DNA of 64,000 bases from Tepidiforma sp. (GTDB lineage: Bacteria > Chloroflexota > Dehalococcoidia > Tepidiformales > Tepidiformaceae): the NCBI RefSeq assembly GCF_026003995.1, contig NZ_BPIG01000001.1:186001-250000 (forward strand), given 5' to 3'. This document shows positions 25,722 to 34,694 of this stretch, piece after piece; position 1 is the stretch's first letter; each line of letters begins with the position of its first letter. Under the pieces are notes generated by a model. The model was given only the letters and a program-made list of their open reading frames with translations. It was not told where the DNA came from and made no database searches. The position numbers and the translations under genes are program-made.

Positions 25722-26510
25722 CTACCTCCCCGTGTAGTTGGGCTTCCGCTTCTCGGCGAAGGCGCGCGGGCCTTCCTTCGCGTCTTCGCTGGCGAACAGC
25801 CGGCCGAGCAGGAGGTCTTCGAAGGCGAGCCCGTGTTCGAGCGGCATGTCGAGGCCGCGCCGGATCGCTTCTTTCGCCGCGCGCACGGCGAGCGGCCCGC
25901 GCTCGCAGATGACGCCCGCGATCTGGAGCGCGCGGTCCATCAGCTCCTCGCGCGGCACGACGTGCGAGACGAGCCCGATGCGCATCGCCGTCTCGGCGTC
26001 GATTTGCTCGCCGGTGAGGATGAGGTAGTTCGCCCACGCCTGCGGGATGGCGCGGGGGAGCCGCTGCGTGCCGCCGGCGCCGGGCATGATCGCCCAGCGC
26101 ACTTCGGGGAGGCCGAACCGGGCTTCCGGCGTGCAGATGCGGATGTCGCAGGCGAGCGCCAGCTCGAGTCCGCCGGCGAGGCAGTAGCCGTTGATGGCGG
26201 CGATGATCGGCTTGTCGATCGTCATCCGCTTGGTGAAGCCGCCGAACGGCACCGGCTTGCCGCCTTCGAACTGGTTATCGCCGCGGGCGGTCGCGACGAG
26301 GTCCATCCCCGTCGAGAACGCCTTCTCGCCGACGCCCGTCAGGATGGCGACGCGGAGCGCATCATCGTCGCGGAAGTCGCACCACGCGCGGTACATCTCG
26401 CTCGAGGTCTTCGCATCGATGGCGTTGAGCGCCTGCTCGCGGTCGATGGTGATGACGGCGATCGCGTCCCGCTTTTCGTAGCGGATGTTCGTGTAGCCGG
26501 GTTCACTCAC
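25722..26510 (-). CDS. Enoyl-CoA hydratase/isomerase family protein
   Basis: A 262-residue crotonase fold protein. Marks are YCLAGGLELALACDIRI (oxyanion region) and FGLPEVRWAIMPGAGGTQRLPR, with the first catalytic Glu in LPEV near residue 119. The position of the second catalytic Glu of true hydratases appears to be Tyr (WANYLILTG), so the exact reaction is unsure. It probably acts in fatty or aromatic acyl-CoA breakdown. GTG start; the lipoprotein gene follows at once. Confidence 0.87.
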   Translation of the reverse strand: MSEPGYTNIRYEKRDAIAVITIDREQALNAIDAKTSSEMYRAWCDFRDDDALRVAILTGVGEKAFSTGMDLVATARGDNQFEGGKPVPFGGFTKRMTIDKPIIAAINGYCLAGGLELALACDIRICTPEARFGLPEVRWAIMPGAGGTQRLPRAIPQAWANYLILTGEQIDAETAMRIGLVSHVVPREELMDRALQIAGVICERGPLAVRAAKEAIRRGLDMPLEHGLAFEDLLLGRLFASEDAKEGPRAFAEKRKPNYTGR

Positions 26511-26566
26511 GGTCGGGCTCCAACGGGGTTTCGGCGGCAGAATAGCGCGCGGGGCCAGCCGCTGCG

Positions 26567-27073
26567 ATGGACGTTTACCTCGAACGGAAAGTGAAGCCGG
26601 ACGGGACGGTTCGGGAGTACCCGACGGAGCTCCTCCACCTCGGCCGGGGCTTCGCGCTCGTCCGCTTCCGCATGCTGCGGGGCGGCGGCCCGCCCGATAT
26701 CCCCGTCGCGGTGCCGCCCGGTTCGGTGTCGCTCGGCTATTTCTGGGCGCGCCGCCCCTACAACCTCTACCGCTGGCGCGGGCCGGACGGCGGCCTCCTC
26801 GCGCACCGTTTCGATGCCGTCGCCGAGGTGGCCATCGGTTCGGACGGGGTGAGCTACCGCGACCTCGCGCTCGACTGGTGGGTGCTCCCCGGCGATGTCC
26901 TGCTCGAGGAGGACCGCGACGAGTTCGAAGCGCTCGCTGCGTCCGGGGCGCTCTCCCCGCGCGACCGCGCGGCCGCGCTCGCCGCCGACCGGGAGGTGCA
27001 CGCGCGCTACCGCCACATCCTCGATGAGGCAGAGCGGCTGGAGGCGCGCTACGCTCAACGGGAGCGCGCGTAG
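26567..27073 (+). CDS. DUF402-domain protein
   Basis: A 168-residue protein of the DUF402 family, which includes nucleoside di/triphosphatases such as NtdP and several uncharacterised forms. Visible are YLERKVKPDGTVREYP, the WARRPYNLYRWRGPDGGL strand and RDLALDWWVLPGD with conserved acidic residues for metal binding, then EDRDEFEALAASGALSPRDRAAA. It is divergent from the enoyl-CoA hydratase gene. A second DUF402 paralogue is at 44469. Confidence 0.82.
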   Translation: MDVYLERKVKPDGTVREYPTELLHLGRGFALVRFRMLRGGGPPDIPVAVPPGSVSLGYFWARRPYNLYRWRGPDGGLLAHRFDAVAEVAIGSDGVSYRDLALDWWVLPGDVLLEEDRDEFEALAASGALSPRDRAAALAADREVHARYRHILDEAERLEARYAQRERA

Positions 27074-27076
27074 AAT
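27071..27076 (+). promoter_or_regulatory. -10 box for leaderless small membrane protein gene
   Basis: TAGAAT overlaps the stop of the preceding DUF402 gene and ends 6 nt before the ATG at 27083, with no ribosome site between. Confidence 0.45.
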
Positions 27077-27082
27077 GGCGGC

Positions 27083-27301
27083 ATGCTCCGCGCGCTCCGG
27101 CCGTACCTGAACGCCTTCCAGTTCGGCTTCATCGTCACCTTCATCCTCTACCTCTTCATCCGCTTCAATACGGCCGATGTCATCCTCGGCGCCGTCATCG
27201 CGGCGGTCGGCGGCGCGCTCGTCCTCGCCGGCTACGTCTACCTCGAGCGGCGGTTCGGCGGCGAACCGGGCGCCGCCGAAGGCAGCCGCTCCTGCCGGTG
27301 A
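27083..27301 (+). CDS. Small membrane protein, unknown
   Basis: A 72-residue protein with two predicted membrane helices (FQFGFIVTFILYLFIRF and VILGAVIAAVGGALVLAGYVYL) and a short polar tail. I do not recognise the family. TAGAAT 6 nt upstream suggests its own leaderless promoter. It sits between DUF402 and coaE. Confidence 0.65.
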   Translation: MLRALRPYLNAFQFGFIVTFILYLFIRFNTADVILGAVIAAVGGALVLAGYVYLERRFGGEPGAAEGSRSCR

Positions 27302-27369
27302 CGCCGGTTTGTGACCCTCCACCCGCGGGCGTACACTGTAAGTTCAGACCACCACAGCCGGAGTCCTTC

Positions 27370-27990
27370 GTGCACGTAATCGGGCTGACGGGCGGCATCG
27401 CCAGCGGCAAGTCGACCGTGACCACCTTCTTCCGCGACCGCGGCATCCCCGTCATCGACGCCGACGTGCTCGGCCACCGCACCTACGACCCCGGCACCGA
27501 CACCTACCGCAAGGTCATCGAGACGTTCGGCCAGGACGTCGTCGCGCCAGACGGGACGATCGACCGGAAGGTGCTCGGCGGCAAAGTCTTCGGCAAGCCC
27601 GAGGAGCTGAAGAAGCTGACCGATATCGTCTGGCCCGGCATCCGCCGGCTCGCCAGCGAGCAGCTGGCCGAGTTCGAAGCGGCCGGCAACGAGCTCGTCG
27701 TGCTCGAAGCGGCGGTCCTCTTCGAAGCCGGCTGGGAAGACCTCGTGGACGAGATTTGGGTCGTCGTCGTCGACCCGGAGATCGCCGTGCAGCGGCTGGC
27801 GGCCCGGAACGGGCTCGACCCGGAGGCGGCGCGCGCCCGCATCGCCTCGCAGCTCACGAACGAAGAGCGCATCCGCCGCGGGCACGTCATCATCGAGAAC
27901 AATGGCACGCTGGAAGAGCTGAACGCGCGCATCCAGCAGGCCTGGGAAGCACTTCAAGAGCGGCTGCGCAGCGCAGCCGGGAGGAACTAG
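27370..27990 (+). CDS. coaE: Dephospho-CoA kinase
   Basis: A 206-residue P-loop kinase for the last step of coenzyme A synthesis (ATP-dependent phosphorylation of the 3' hydroxyl of dephospho-CoA). The motif IGLTGGIASGKST at residues 3-15 is diagnostic, followed by PVIDADVLGH and VVLEAAVLFEAGW. The GTG at 27370 is chosen because the protein family begins right before this motif; GGAG lies 8 nt upstream, and a TACACT box about 35 nt upstream. It is followed after 3 bp by the CbbQ-like ATPase gene. Confidence 0.94.
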   Translation: MHVIGLTGGIASGKSTVTTFFRDRGIPVIDADVLGHRTYDPGTDTYRKVIETFGQDVVAPDGTIDRKVLGGKVFGKPEELKKLTDIVWPGIRRLASEQLAEFEAAGNELVVLEAAVLFEAGWEDLVDEIWVVVVDPEIAVQRLAARNGLDPEAARARIASQLTNEERIRRGHVIIENNGTLEELNARIQQAWEALQERLRSAAGRN

Positions 27991-27993
27991 CCA

Positions 27994-28881
27994 GTGGCCG
28001 AGAACGGGTCCGTCCAGGGCGCAACGATTTACGCCGTCGAGGAATACAGCGTCCACGAAGAGCCGTACTACCTCCCCATCGGGGACGAGGTGCAGCTCTT
28101 CGAAACCGCCTACCGCCAGCGCATCCCCGTCCTGCTCAAGGGCCCGACTGGCGCCGGCAAGACGCGCTTCGTCGAATACATGGCCTACCGCCTCGGCCGG
28201 CCGATGATGAAGGTCTCTTCCCGCACGGGCGAAGAGGTCGAGCACCGGATGCCGCTCATCACCGTCGCCTGCCACGAAGACCTGACCGCCAGCGACCTCG
28301 TCGGCCGCTACCTGCTCGATACCGACGGCACCCGCTGGGTCGATGGCCCGCTCACCCGCGCAGTGAAAGTCGGCGCCATCTGCTACCTCGACGAAGTGGT
28401 CGAAGCGCGCAAGGATACGACCGTCCTCATCCACCCGCTGACGGACTACCGCCGGCTGCTGCCGATCGAGAAGCTCGGCCAGGTCATCGAGGCAGCCGAC
28501 GGCTTCCTGCTCGTCATCAGCTACAACCCGGGCTACCAGAGCGCGCTCAAGGACCTGAAGCATTCGACCCGGCAGCGCTTCATCGCCATCGAATTCAATT
28601 ACCCGCCGCGCGACGCGGAGGCGCAGATCATCGCCCACGAATCCGGCTGCGACGACCGCACCGCCATGGACCTCGCCCGCCTCGGCGAGAAGGTGCGGAA
28701 CCTGAAGGAGCACGGCCTCGGCGAGGGCGTCAGCACCCGCCTCCTCGTCTATGCCGGCCGGCTCATCGCACAGGGCATTCCTGCCCGCCGCGCCTGCCAG
28801 GTCGCCATCACCTGGGCCCTCACCGACGACTCCGAAGTGCAGCGCTCCATCGAAGAGGTGGTGACGAGCATCTTCGAATAG
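27994..28881 (+). CDS. MoxR/CbbQ-type AAA ATPase
   Basis: A 295-residue AAA+ ATPase of the CbbQ/NirQ/NorQ group. Walker A is [17 protein letters not shown] near residue 48, Walker [11 protein letters not shown] near 132, sensor [12 protein letters not shown] near 172, then RQRFIAIEF. Such ATPases act with a VWA partner (CbbO/NorD) to remodel or insert metal into a target enzyme. A CbbO/NorD-like gene lies 700 bp downstream with a phosphoesterase between them. GTG start. Confidence 0.9.
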   Translation: MAENGSVQGATIYAVEEYSVHEEPYYLPIGDEVQLFETAYRQRIPVLLKGPTGAGKTRFVEYMAYRLGRPMMKVSSRTGEEVEHRMPLITVACHEDLTASDLVGRYLLDTDGTRWVDGPLTRAVKVGAICYLDEVVEARKDTTVLIHPLTDYRRLLPIEKLGQVIEAADGFLLVISYNPGYQSALKDLKHSTRQRFIAIEFNYPPRDAEAQIIAHESGCDDRTAMDLARLGEKVRNLKEHGLGEGVSTRLLVYAGRLIAQGIPARRACQVAITWALTDDSEVQRSIEEVVTSIFE

Positions 28882-28890
28882 GGAGCGCGG

Positions 28891-29502
28891 GTGCGCCTCG
28901 GCATCGTCTCCGATATCCACTGCAACATCCAGGGCCTCGAACGGGCGCTCGAGCTCATGGCGCCGTTCGATCAGCTCTGGTGCGCCGGCGACAGCGTCTT
29001 CCAGTTCCGCTGGTCGAACGACGTCGTCCGCCGGCTGCGCGAGCTGGAGGCCGTCGTCGTGCTCGGCAACCACGAAGAGACGATCCTCGGCCCGGACGGC
29101 CAGCGCGCCCTTTCGAACCCGAAGGTGGACCAGGACCTCGTCGCATGGCTCCGCCAGCAGCCGTACCGCGTGGAGCGGGTCGTCGACGGCAAGAAGGTCG
29201 TGATGACGCACGGTTCGCCGTGGGAGCCCTGGAAGGATTACCACTACCCCCACGAGCCGATCTGGGGCCGCGCGGCGGAACTGGAGTGCGACGCGCTGAT
29301 CGTCGGCCACACGCACTACAAGATGGCGCTCCGCGTCGGCCGGGTGCTCGTCATCAACCCCGGGTCGGCCGGCGACCCGCGCGACCACCGGAACGACTTC
29401 CAGCTCTCCTGCGCGACCTGGGACACGACAACCGGGGAAGTGGTCTTCTACGATTATCCTGACCCGACCCGTCACTTCGTCCGACATTCGGGGGAGCAGT
29501 GA
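28891..29502 (+). CDS. Metallophosphoesterase (YfcE-like)
   Basis: A 203-residue calcineurin-like phosphoesterase. The metal motifs are intact: LGIVSDIHCN, CAGDSVFQF, VVVLGNHEET, VMTHGSP and IVGHTHYKM. The closest relatives are small phosphodiesterases and phosphatases of broad specificity. It lies between the AAA ATPase and its VWA partner, 9 bp after the former, which suggests it belongs to the same module; the substrate is unknown. Confidence 0.88.
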   Translation: MRLGIVSDIHCNIQGLERALELMAPFDQLWCAGDSVFQFRWSNDVVRRLRELEAVVVLGNHEETILGPDGQRALSNPKVDQDLVAWLRQQPYRVERVVDGKKVVMTHGSPWEPWKDYHYPHEPIWGRAAELECDALIVGHTHYKMALRVGRVLVINPGSAGDPRDHRNDFQLSCATWDTTTGEVVFYDYPDPTRHFVRHSGEQ

Positions 29503-29578
29503 GCCGGGCCCCGCATCCGCCGACCGCCATCCGCGCCCTCGCGGCGCCACGCCACGGCAAGGAGGTCGCCGCCGCGCC

Positions 29579-32500
29579 ATGCCTGTGTCCATCGTGACCG
29601 AACTCCTCGCGCGCCACCAGGAGCGCCTCTCCGGCTTCCCGGCACCGCTCGGCCAGCAGTTCGAAGCGGGGCTCCGCGCCCTCGCGAACCGGCTCACCCC
29701 GTCGCAGCTGCAGGCGTGGGCCGAGACGGGTGTCGAGCTCACCGCGCTCAGCCTCCGCTCGTGGGAGGCCGCGGTCGAATACTTCCGCGCCGGGGCGAAC
29801 TACCCGCCGCAGGCGACCTGGGACGCCATCGAGACGATCGGCCGCGATGCGCTCCAGATGGCGGCGGAATCCGCGCCGCTCGCCGTCTCCTTCCTCCGGG
29901 CCGCGCCCGGCGCGATGGAGGCGATCGGCCCGGCCAACATCCACGCCTGGGCCGAACTCGGCCGCCGGCTCTACAAGGGCAACTGGAAGAGTTCTTCCCT
30001 CGCGGCCCAGTTCTACGAAGTCGCCCCCGAACTGTTCCGCGTGCTCCGCATCGGGCAGGCATCCCGGCTGATCATCTTCATCGACGAGCTCGCCCGGCAC
30101 AGCTACGAACTCGCGAGCGCCTGCCTCGCCTCCGCGCCGGCCGTCCTCGCGCGGCTCGACGAGGACGACCGGCTGCCGTTCATCACCTTCGCGACCGAGC
30201 TCGCCCAGACCTCCTGGGCCGATTCGCGCCTCTACTTCGACCGCGGCGTGCCGCTCATCGAAAAGGTGCACAGCGCCCTGCGGGAGCGGTTCCTCCTCCT
30301 CGCCGCGCAGGCTGCGCGCGGGCACCACCAGCGCTCGGCCTACCAGTACTTTGAAGACGCCGCGAACGCCCTCGGCGAGGTCGACCCGAACGACCACCAG
30401 CAGGTCATCATGCTCGCCGAGCAGCTGGCGCCGTATTCGCCGTTTGCGGCGATGGACTTCCTGACGGCGATGCCGACGGTGCTCCAGCGCATCCGCATCG
30501 ACGAGCTGGAAGCGTGGCAGCAAGCCGGCCTCCGCATCCTCCAGGCCTCGGCCGAGGGCGGCGAAGCGTACTTCCGGCTGCAGTCCACCCGGGCCGAGGA
30601 CATCCTCGAAAACCTCTCCTCCCGCGTCGAGCTCTCGCGCGTCGGCGAGGTCCTCCGCCTCTACTGCAAGGCCCTCACCGGCCGCAACGTGAGCATCCAG
30701 ACGGCCGAGTCGCTCGCCGAGAAGGGCATCGGCTGGGTCGACGAGCACCGCGCCAGCACGGACGGGACGACGATCTTCCTGCCGGAGCTGATGGAGCGGT
30801 TCCCGAACAAGGAGGACAACTTCGCGGCGATGAAGGTGTTCGCCACCCACCAGGCCGCGCACATCGAGTTCGGGAGCTTCCAGTTCGAGTTCGACCGCCC
30901 CGGCGCCGTCTTCCCGACGCGGCGGCACGCGTTCGTCCGCGACCGCGAGCGCCCGGCCACGACGGACATGGAGGCGTTCTTCGACCTCTTCCCGGACCGG
31001 CAGCTCGCCAGCGACCTCTTCACCATCGCCGAAGACGCGCGCATCGACGCCCGCGTGAAGGACGAATACGGCGGCATCCGGCGCCACCTCGTGCGGATGC
31101 AGGCCGAGGAGCTGGAGCGGCGGCCGCCGGTCGAGATGATGCCGCTCCGCAACGCCTTCGTCGAAAACCTCGTCCGCGCCAGTCTCGACGGCCTCCACCT
31201 GGTCCGCTGGCCGCGGGATCGCGCGGAGGCGATGAGCCGCGCGCTCGGCATCCTCACCGCCCTCCAGGCACCCGGCGCCACGGTCGAAGACGCCGCCGAG
31301 GCCGCGCTCGCCCTCTACGAAATCGCCGTCTCCATCCCCAACATCCACGACGACGTCGACCCGGGCTCGTGGGACGCCGTGGAGCCGATGGAAGCCGGCC
31401 AGGCGATGCCGATGGAGGCAGCCGGCGAAGGCGGCGCCCAGGGCTCGCAGGCCCAGCTCGGCGGCGCCGGCGAAGGCGAAGAAGAGTACGAAAGCCCCCA
31501 GGAGATCGACTTCCGCGGCGACTTCAAGCCCGAGCTCGTCGACCTCCTCATGAAGCTGCGCGAGAACGCGCAGGGCGGCCAGGCCGGCCAGCAGCAGACG
31601 ATGCCCCTCACCCCCGAGCAGCTCGCCGAGCTCCTCGCCAAGAGCGTCGAAATCGACCTCGACGCGATGGACGAGGGCGACCTCGACGCTTCGACCGGCA
31701 TGTTCCTCTCGAACCTCATGAAAGAGGCTGGCACGCCCGCTTCCGAAAAGGGCGACCAGGGCGGCCAGCCGACCAGCGACAACTCCACCGGCGAAGGCGA
31801 AGGCGAAGAGCCGCTCAAGCCCATCGTCACCGTCTACTACTACGACGAGTGGGACTTCCGCGCGCAGGACTACAAGCCCCGCTGGTGCGCCGTCAAAGAG
31901 GCGAAGCTCGAAGAAGGCGACGACGGCTTCTACGAAAAGGCGCTCAAGGAGCACGCCGGCCTCGTCGCCCAGACCCGCAAGCAGTTCGAGCTGATGAAGC
32001 CGGAGATGTTCCGGAAAATCAAGCGGCTTCCCGACGGCGAAGACTTCGACCTCGACTCCGCCATCGAATGGATGGTCGAAAAGCGCGCCGGCGCCAACCC
32101 GACCGAGAAGATCTACTGGCGCCGGAACAAGATCGAGCGCGACGTCGCCGTCGCCTTCCTCATCGACATGTCGGCCAGCACCGACGAGGAGATCAACAAG
32201 CGCGACAAGAAGTACGACGACGACGATTACGACGACGACCCGCGGAAGTACCTCAGCTGGTGGGTTTCGAAGCGCCGGCAGGAGCTGACCTCGCCGCCGA
32301 AGCGGATCATCGACCTCGAGAAGGAGTCGACGGTCCTCCTCATGACGGCGCTCGAGACGATCGGCGACCAGTACGGCATCTACGGCTTTTCCGGCTACGG
32401 CCGCGACAACGTCGAGTTCTTCGTCATCAAGGACTTCGACGAGACGCTCGACCAGAAGATCAAGAACCGGCTCGACAAGATCACGCCGATCCGGTCGACG

Positions 32501-32827
32501 CGCATGGGCCCGGCCATCCGCCACGCCACGTTCAAGCTCATGCAGACCGACGCGAAGGTGAAAATCCTCTTCCTCCTGAGCGACGGCCGGCCGCAGGACC
32601 ACGGTTACGGCCGCGACCGCACCGAGAAGGAGTACGCCATCCACGACACCAAGCAGGCGCTGAACGAGGCGAAGCGCGAAGGCATCACGCCCTTCGCCCT
32701 GACGGTCGACCGGGCCGGGCACGACTACCTGAAGACGATGTGCGAGGACATGGGCTACGAGGTCGTCGCCGACATCGAATCGCTGCCGAGCCGCCTGCCG
32801 ACGCTCTACCGGCGGCTCACGGAGTAG
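29579..32827 (+). CDS. CbbO/NorD-like protein with C-terminal VWA domain
   Basis: A 1082-residue protein. The first 450 or so residues are helical repeats. The middle (about 600-750) is low-complexity, acidic and Gln/Gly-rich. The C-terminal VWA domain holds FLIDMSAST (DxSxS) near residue 860 and ILFLLSDGRPQD. CbbO and NorD proteins bind their ATPase partner through the VWA metal site and bring it to a client enzyme. No Rubisco, NO reductase or methanol dehydrogenase gene is in the window, so the client is unknown. AAGGAGG stands about 13 nt before the ATG, somewhat far. Confidence 0.85.
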   Translation: MPVSIVTELLARHQERLSGFPAPLGQQFEAGLRALANRLTPSQLQAWAETGVELTALSLRSWEAAVEYFRAGANYPPQATWDAIETIGRDALQMAAESAPLAVSFLRAAPGAMEAIGPANIHAWAELGRRLYKGNWKSSSLAAQFYEVAPELFRVLRIGQASRLIIFIDELARHSYELASACLASAPAVLARLDEDDRLPFITFATELAQTSWADSRLYFDRGVPLIEKVHSALRERFLLLAAQAARGHHQRSAYQYFEDAANALGEVDPNDHQQVIMLAEQLAPYSPFAAMDFLTAMPTVLQRIRIDELEAWQQAGLRILQASAEGGEAYFRLQSTRAEDILENLSSRVELSRVGEVLRLYCKALTGRNVSIQTAESLAEKGIGWVDEHRASTDGTTIFLPELMERFPNKEDNFAAMKVFATHQAAHIEFGSFQFEFDRPGAVFPTRRHAFVRDRERPATTDMEAFFDLFPDRQLASDLFTIAEDARIDARVKDEYGGIRRHLVRMQAEELERRPPVEMMPLRNAFVENLVRASLDGLHLVRWPRDRAEAMSRALGILTALQAPGATVEDAAEAALALYEIAVSIPNIHDDVDPGSWDAVEPMEAGQAMPMEAAGEGGAQGSQAQLGGAGEGEEEYESPQEIDFRGDFKPELVDLLMKLRENAQGGQAGQQQTMPLTPEQLAELLAKSVEIDLDAMDEGDLDASTGMFLSNLMKEAGTPASEKGDQGGQPTSDNSTGEGEGEEPLKPIVTVYYYDEWDFRAQDYKPRWCAVKEAKLEEGDDGFYEKALKEHAGLVAQTRKQFELMKPEMFRKIKRLPDGEDFDLDSAIEWMVEKRAGANPTEKIYWRRNKIERDVAVAFLIDMSASTDEEINKRDKKYDDDDYDDDPRKYLSWWVSKRRQELTSPPKRIIDLEKESTVLLMTALETIGDQYGIYGFSGYGRDNVEFFVIKDFDETLDQKIKNRLDKITPIRSTRMGPAIRHATFKLMQTDAKVKILFLLSDGRPQDHGYGRDRTEKEYAIHDTKQALNEAKREGITPFALTVDRAGHDYLKTMCEDMGYEVVADIESLPSRLPTLYRRLTE

Positions 32828-32829
32828 CG

Positions 32830-33453
32830 GTGCGGCTCATCCTCGTCCGCCACGGCGAATCCGAGGGGAACGCGGCCGGCGTCTTCCAGGGGCGCATCGA
32901 GTACGGCCTCACCGCGCGCGGCCGGCTCCAGGCCGAACGCGCCGCCGCGCGCCTCGCGGGCGCTGCCATCGACCGCCTCGTCTCGAGCCCGCAGCGCCGC
33001 GCCCTCGAGACGGCCGCCGTCCTCTCCGCGCAGGCCGGCCTCGCGCCGGAGACCGTGGAGGAGCTGGCCGAGTACGACATCGGCGCGCCGAGCGGGCTGA
33101 CCCCGGCCGAAATCCGCGCCCGCTTCCCGGGCGTGCTCGAAGCGCAGCGCCGCGGCGAGCCGGTCCGGTTCCCCGGCGAGGAGGGCCGGGAAGCCTTCGC
33201 AGCCCGCGTGCGCTCCCTGCTCGAACGGCTGACGCGGCTCGATGGCACGACCGTCGCCGTCACCCACGGCGGCGTCGTCGCGGCGGTCTGCCACCTCGTG
33301 CTCGGCGCCGACCTGCACAGGCGCGGCACCTTCCGCGTCGGCAACTGCTCCTTCACCGAGGTGGTCCGCGACGGGCGCGGCCGGCTCGTCATCGTGCGCC
33401 ACAACGACACCTGCCACCTCGACGGTCTCGCCACCTTCGCGGACCGCGGCTGA
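32830..33453 (+). CDS. Histidine phosphatase family protein (phosphoglycerate mutase-like)
   Basis: A 207-residue branch of the histidine phosphatase clan. The catalytic RHGE is in LILVRHGESEGN at residues 3-14, with SSPQRRALETA (second Arg) and VAVTHGGVVAAV (second His). Substrates range from sugar phosphates to nucleotide intermediates; it cannot be set here. GTG start 2 nt after the VWA gene stop, so it is in the same operon as the ATPase/VWA module. Confidence 0.88.
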   Translation: MRLILVRHGESEGNAAGVFQGRIEYGLTARGRLQAERAAARLAGAAIDRLVSSPQRRALETAAVLSAQAGLAPETVEELAEYDIGAPSGLTPAEIRARFPGVLEAQRRGEPVRFPGEEGREAFAARVRSLLERLTRLDGTTVAVTHGGVVAAVCHLVLGADLHRRGTFRVGNCSFTEVVRDGRGRLVIVRHNDTCHLDGLATFADRG

Positions 33454-33484
33454 GGCTGGCCCGGCGGGGTTAGTGGTCCGAGGG

Positions 33485-33500
33485 GGCCCAAAAACGGGCC
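33485..33500 (+). terminator. Weak terminator after the histidine phosphatase gene
   Basis: A 5-bp stem GGCCC/GGGCC with loop AAAAAC, followed by TTGTGG, 32 bp after the stop. The stem is short, so it is only a candidate. Confidence 0.35.
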
Positions 33501-33648
33501 TTGTGGCCCATCCTCCAGTTGACACACTCGAGTAATGTCATCGTGCGTGAACGTTGCAGAAGCAAAGGTTGCTTCGCGCACCTCATGGCAGCTGCCGCGC
33601 GGCAATACGGCACGGGCCCCTGGGCCACCAGTTCGATTGGAGGTTCCC

Positions 33649-34326
33649 ATGAAGCGACGAACTCTGGACATCATCCTCTCCACGGGCGGTCTTGGCATTG
33701 CCATCCTGCTCGTCATCCTCGGAGCAGTGCTCTCGAACCAGGCCAGCTGGGGCCGCGACTACGTAAAGTCCCAGCTCGGGGACCAGCGCATCACCTTCGC
33801 GACCGAGGATCGCCTCAGCGACGAGGAGAAGACCTGGAAGCCAGGCTCGACCTGCCTGATCAAGTACGCGGGCCAGGCCCTGGTTACCGGTAAGCAAGCC
33901 GAGTGCTATGCGAACTACTACATCGCGATGCACATGCGCCGTTCGGCTGCGAGCGCTGCCGTCGATGGCAACAAGATGGGGTGGGACAACGAAACCTACG
34001 CCACGATGGGGCCCATCGTGACGGATATCCGGAACCGGCTGAACGAAGCGCGACAGGCCGGCAATGCGGCAGAAGCTGAGACCCTGCAGAAGCAGCTCGA
34101 CGCGGCTACCTCTTTGAGGAGCACCTTCCAAACTGGCGAGACGCTCCGCGGTCTTCTGCTCACCACGTACGGCTTTAGCGTCATCACCGACCGCGTTCAG
34201 GTGGCCGCCTACATCGCATACGGCATCGCAGCCGTGATGGCGATCCTTGCGGCAGCTGGCTACGTCCACGCGTTCCGGACGCCGCCGGACCGGGTCGTTC
34301 TCTCGAATCGTGATGCCGAACGGTAG
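33649..34326 (+). CDS. Membrane protein, conserved, unknown function
   Basis: A 225-residue protein with one N-terminal helix (LSTGGLGIAILLVILGAVLS) and one C-terminal helix (VAAYIAYGIAAVMAILAAAGYVHAF), and an outside domain of about 150 residues between. It contains CLIKYAGQALVTGKQAECYAN with a Cys pair. I recall similar sequences from high-GC Gram-positive bacteria, without known function. The ATG has GGAGG 5 nt upstream. A TTGACA (33519-33524) lies in the upstream region, without a clear -10 at 17 nt. Confidence 0.75.
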   Translation: MKRRTLDIILSTGGLGIAILLVILGAVLSNQASWGRDYVKSQLGDQRITFATEDRLSDEEKTWKPGSTCLIKYAGQALVTGKQAECYANYYIAMHMRRSAASAAVDGNKMGWDNETYATMGPIVTDIRNRLNEARQAGNAAEAETLQKQLDAATSLRSTFQTGETLRGLLLTTYGFSVITDRVQVAAYIAYGIAAVMAILAAAGYVHAFRTPPDRVVLSNRDAER

Positions 34327-34344
34327 CGAACCTCAGCTTTCCTC

Positions 34345-34377
34345 GCGGGAGGGCAGCCCTACCGGCTGCCCTCCCGC
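34345..34377. terminator. Bidirectional terminator overlapping a stop codon
   Basis: A perfect 14-bp stem GCGGGAGGGCAGCC with loop CTACC, between convergent genes. On the minus strand the right arm encodes the last codons of the thioredoxin-fold gene and its TAG lies in the loop. No long T-runs, but the stem is very strong. Confidence 0.7.
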
Positions 34378-34694
34378 GCTTGCTGTTCGAGGATGGCGTT
34401 GGCGATGAGCCGCGCGTGGGGATACGGCTTCCAGCCCTGCGGCGTGTTGTAGTACCGCGTCCCGCTCTGGTACTCGTCCGGCTCGCGTTCGCCGTATTCG
34501 ACGTCGATACCGTTCACGCGGATCGACGGGGAGCCGAGGAACCGCTTCGCGCGCGCCTCCTCCATTCCTTCGACTTCGGTGTAGATGACCTCGATGGAGG
34601 GGTCGGTCGCCTCGAGCGCGAGCCGCAGCGCCTCCTCGGCCTCCGGGCTCCTGCCGGTTGCCTTCGAATACAGGAATTCAATCGTCACGGCCAT
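34359..34694 (-). CDS. Thioredoxin-fold protein lacking CxxC
   Basis: A 111-residue protein. It begins VTIEFLYSKATGRSPEAEEALRLAL, where thioredoxin/glutaredoxin-like proteins have the CxxC; here the site reads YSKATGR. Then come FLGSPSIRVNG (the cis-Pro loop of a thioredoxin fold) and GIDVEYGE. The fold is supported, redox activity is not. The start overlaps the end of rarA by 17 bp, so it is coupled to it. Its stop is in the loop of a bidirectional terminator. Confidence 0.7.
   Translation of the reverse strand: MAVTIEFLYSKATGRSPEAEEALRLALEATDPSIEVIYTEVEGMEEARAKRFLGSPSIRVNGIDVEYGEREPDEYQSGTRYYNTPQGWKPYPHARLIANAILEQQAREGSR

Noticed and set aside
29354..32722. A 1122-codon open frame antisense to the VWA gene
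   Set aside because: GC-rich codon shadow: its product is low-complexity Arg/Leu/Val/Glu sequence with no domain, while the plus strand has clear motifs.
33519..33547. TTGACA as part of a sigma-70 promoter for the membrane protein gene
   Set aside because: No acceptable -10 at 16-18 nt; TAATGT is only 8 nt away. Mentioned in the gene entry but not called.
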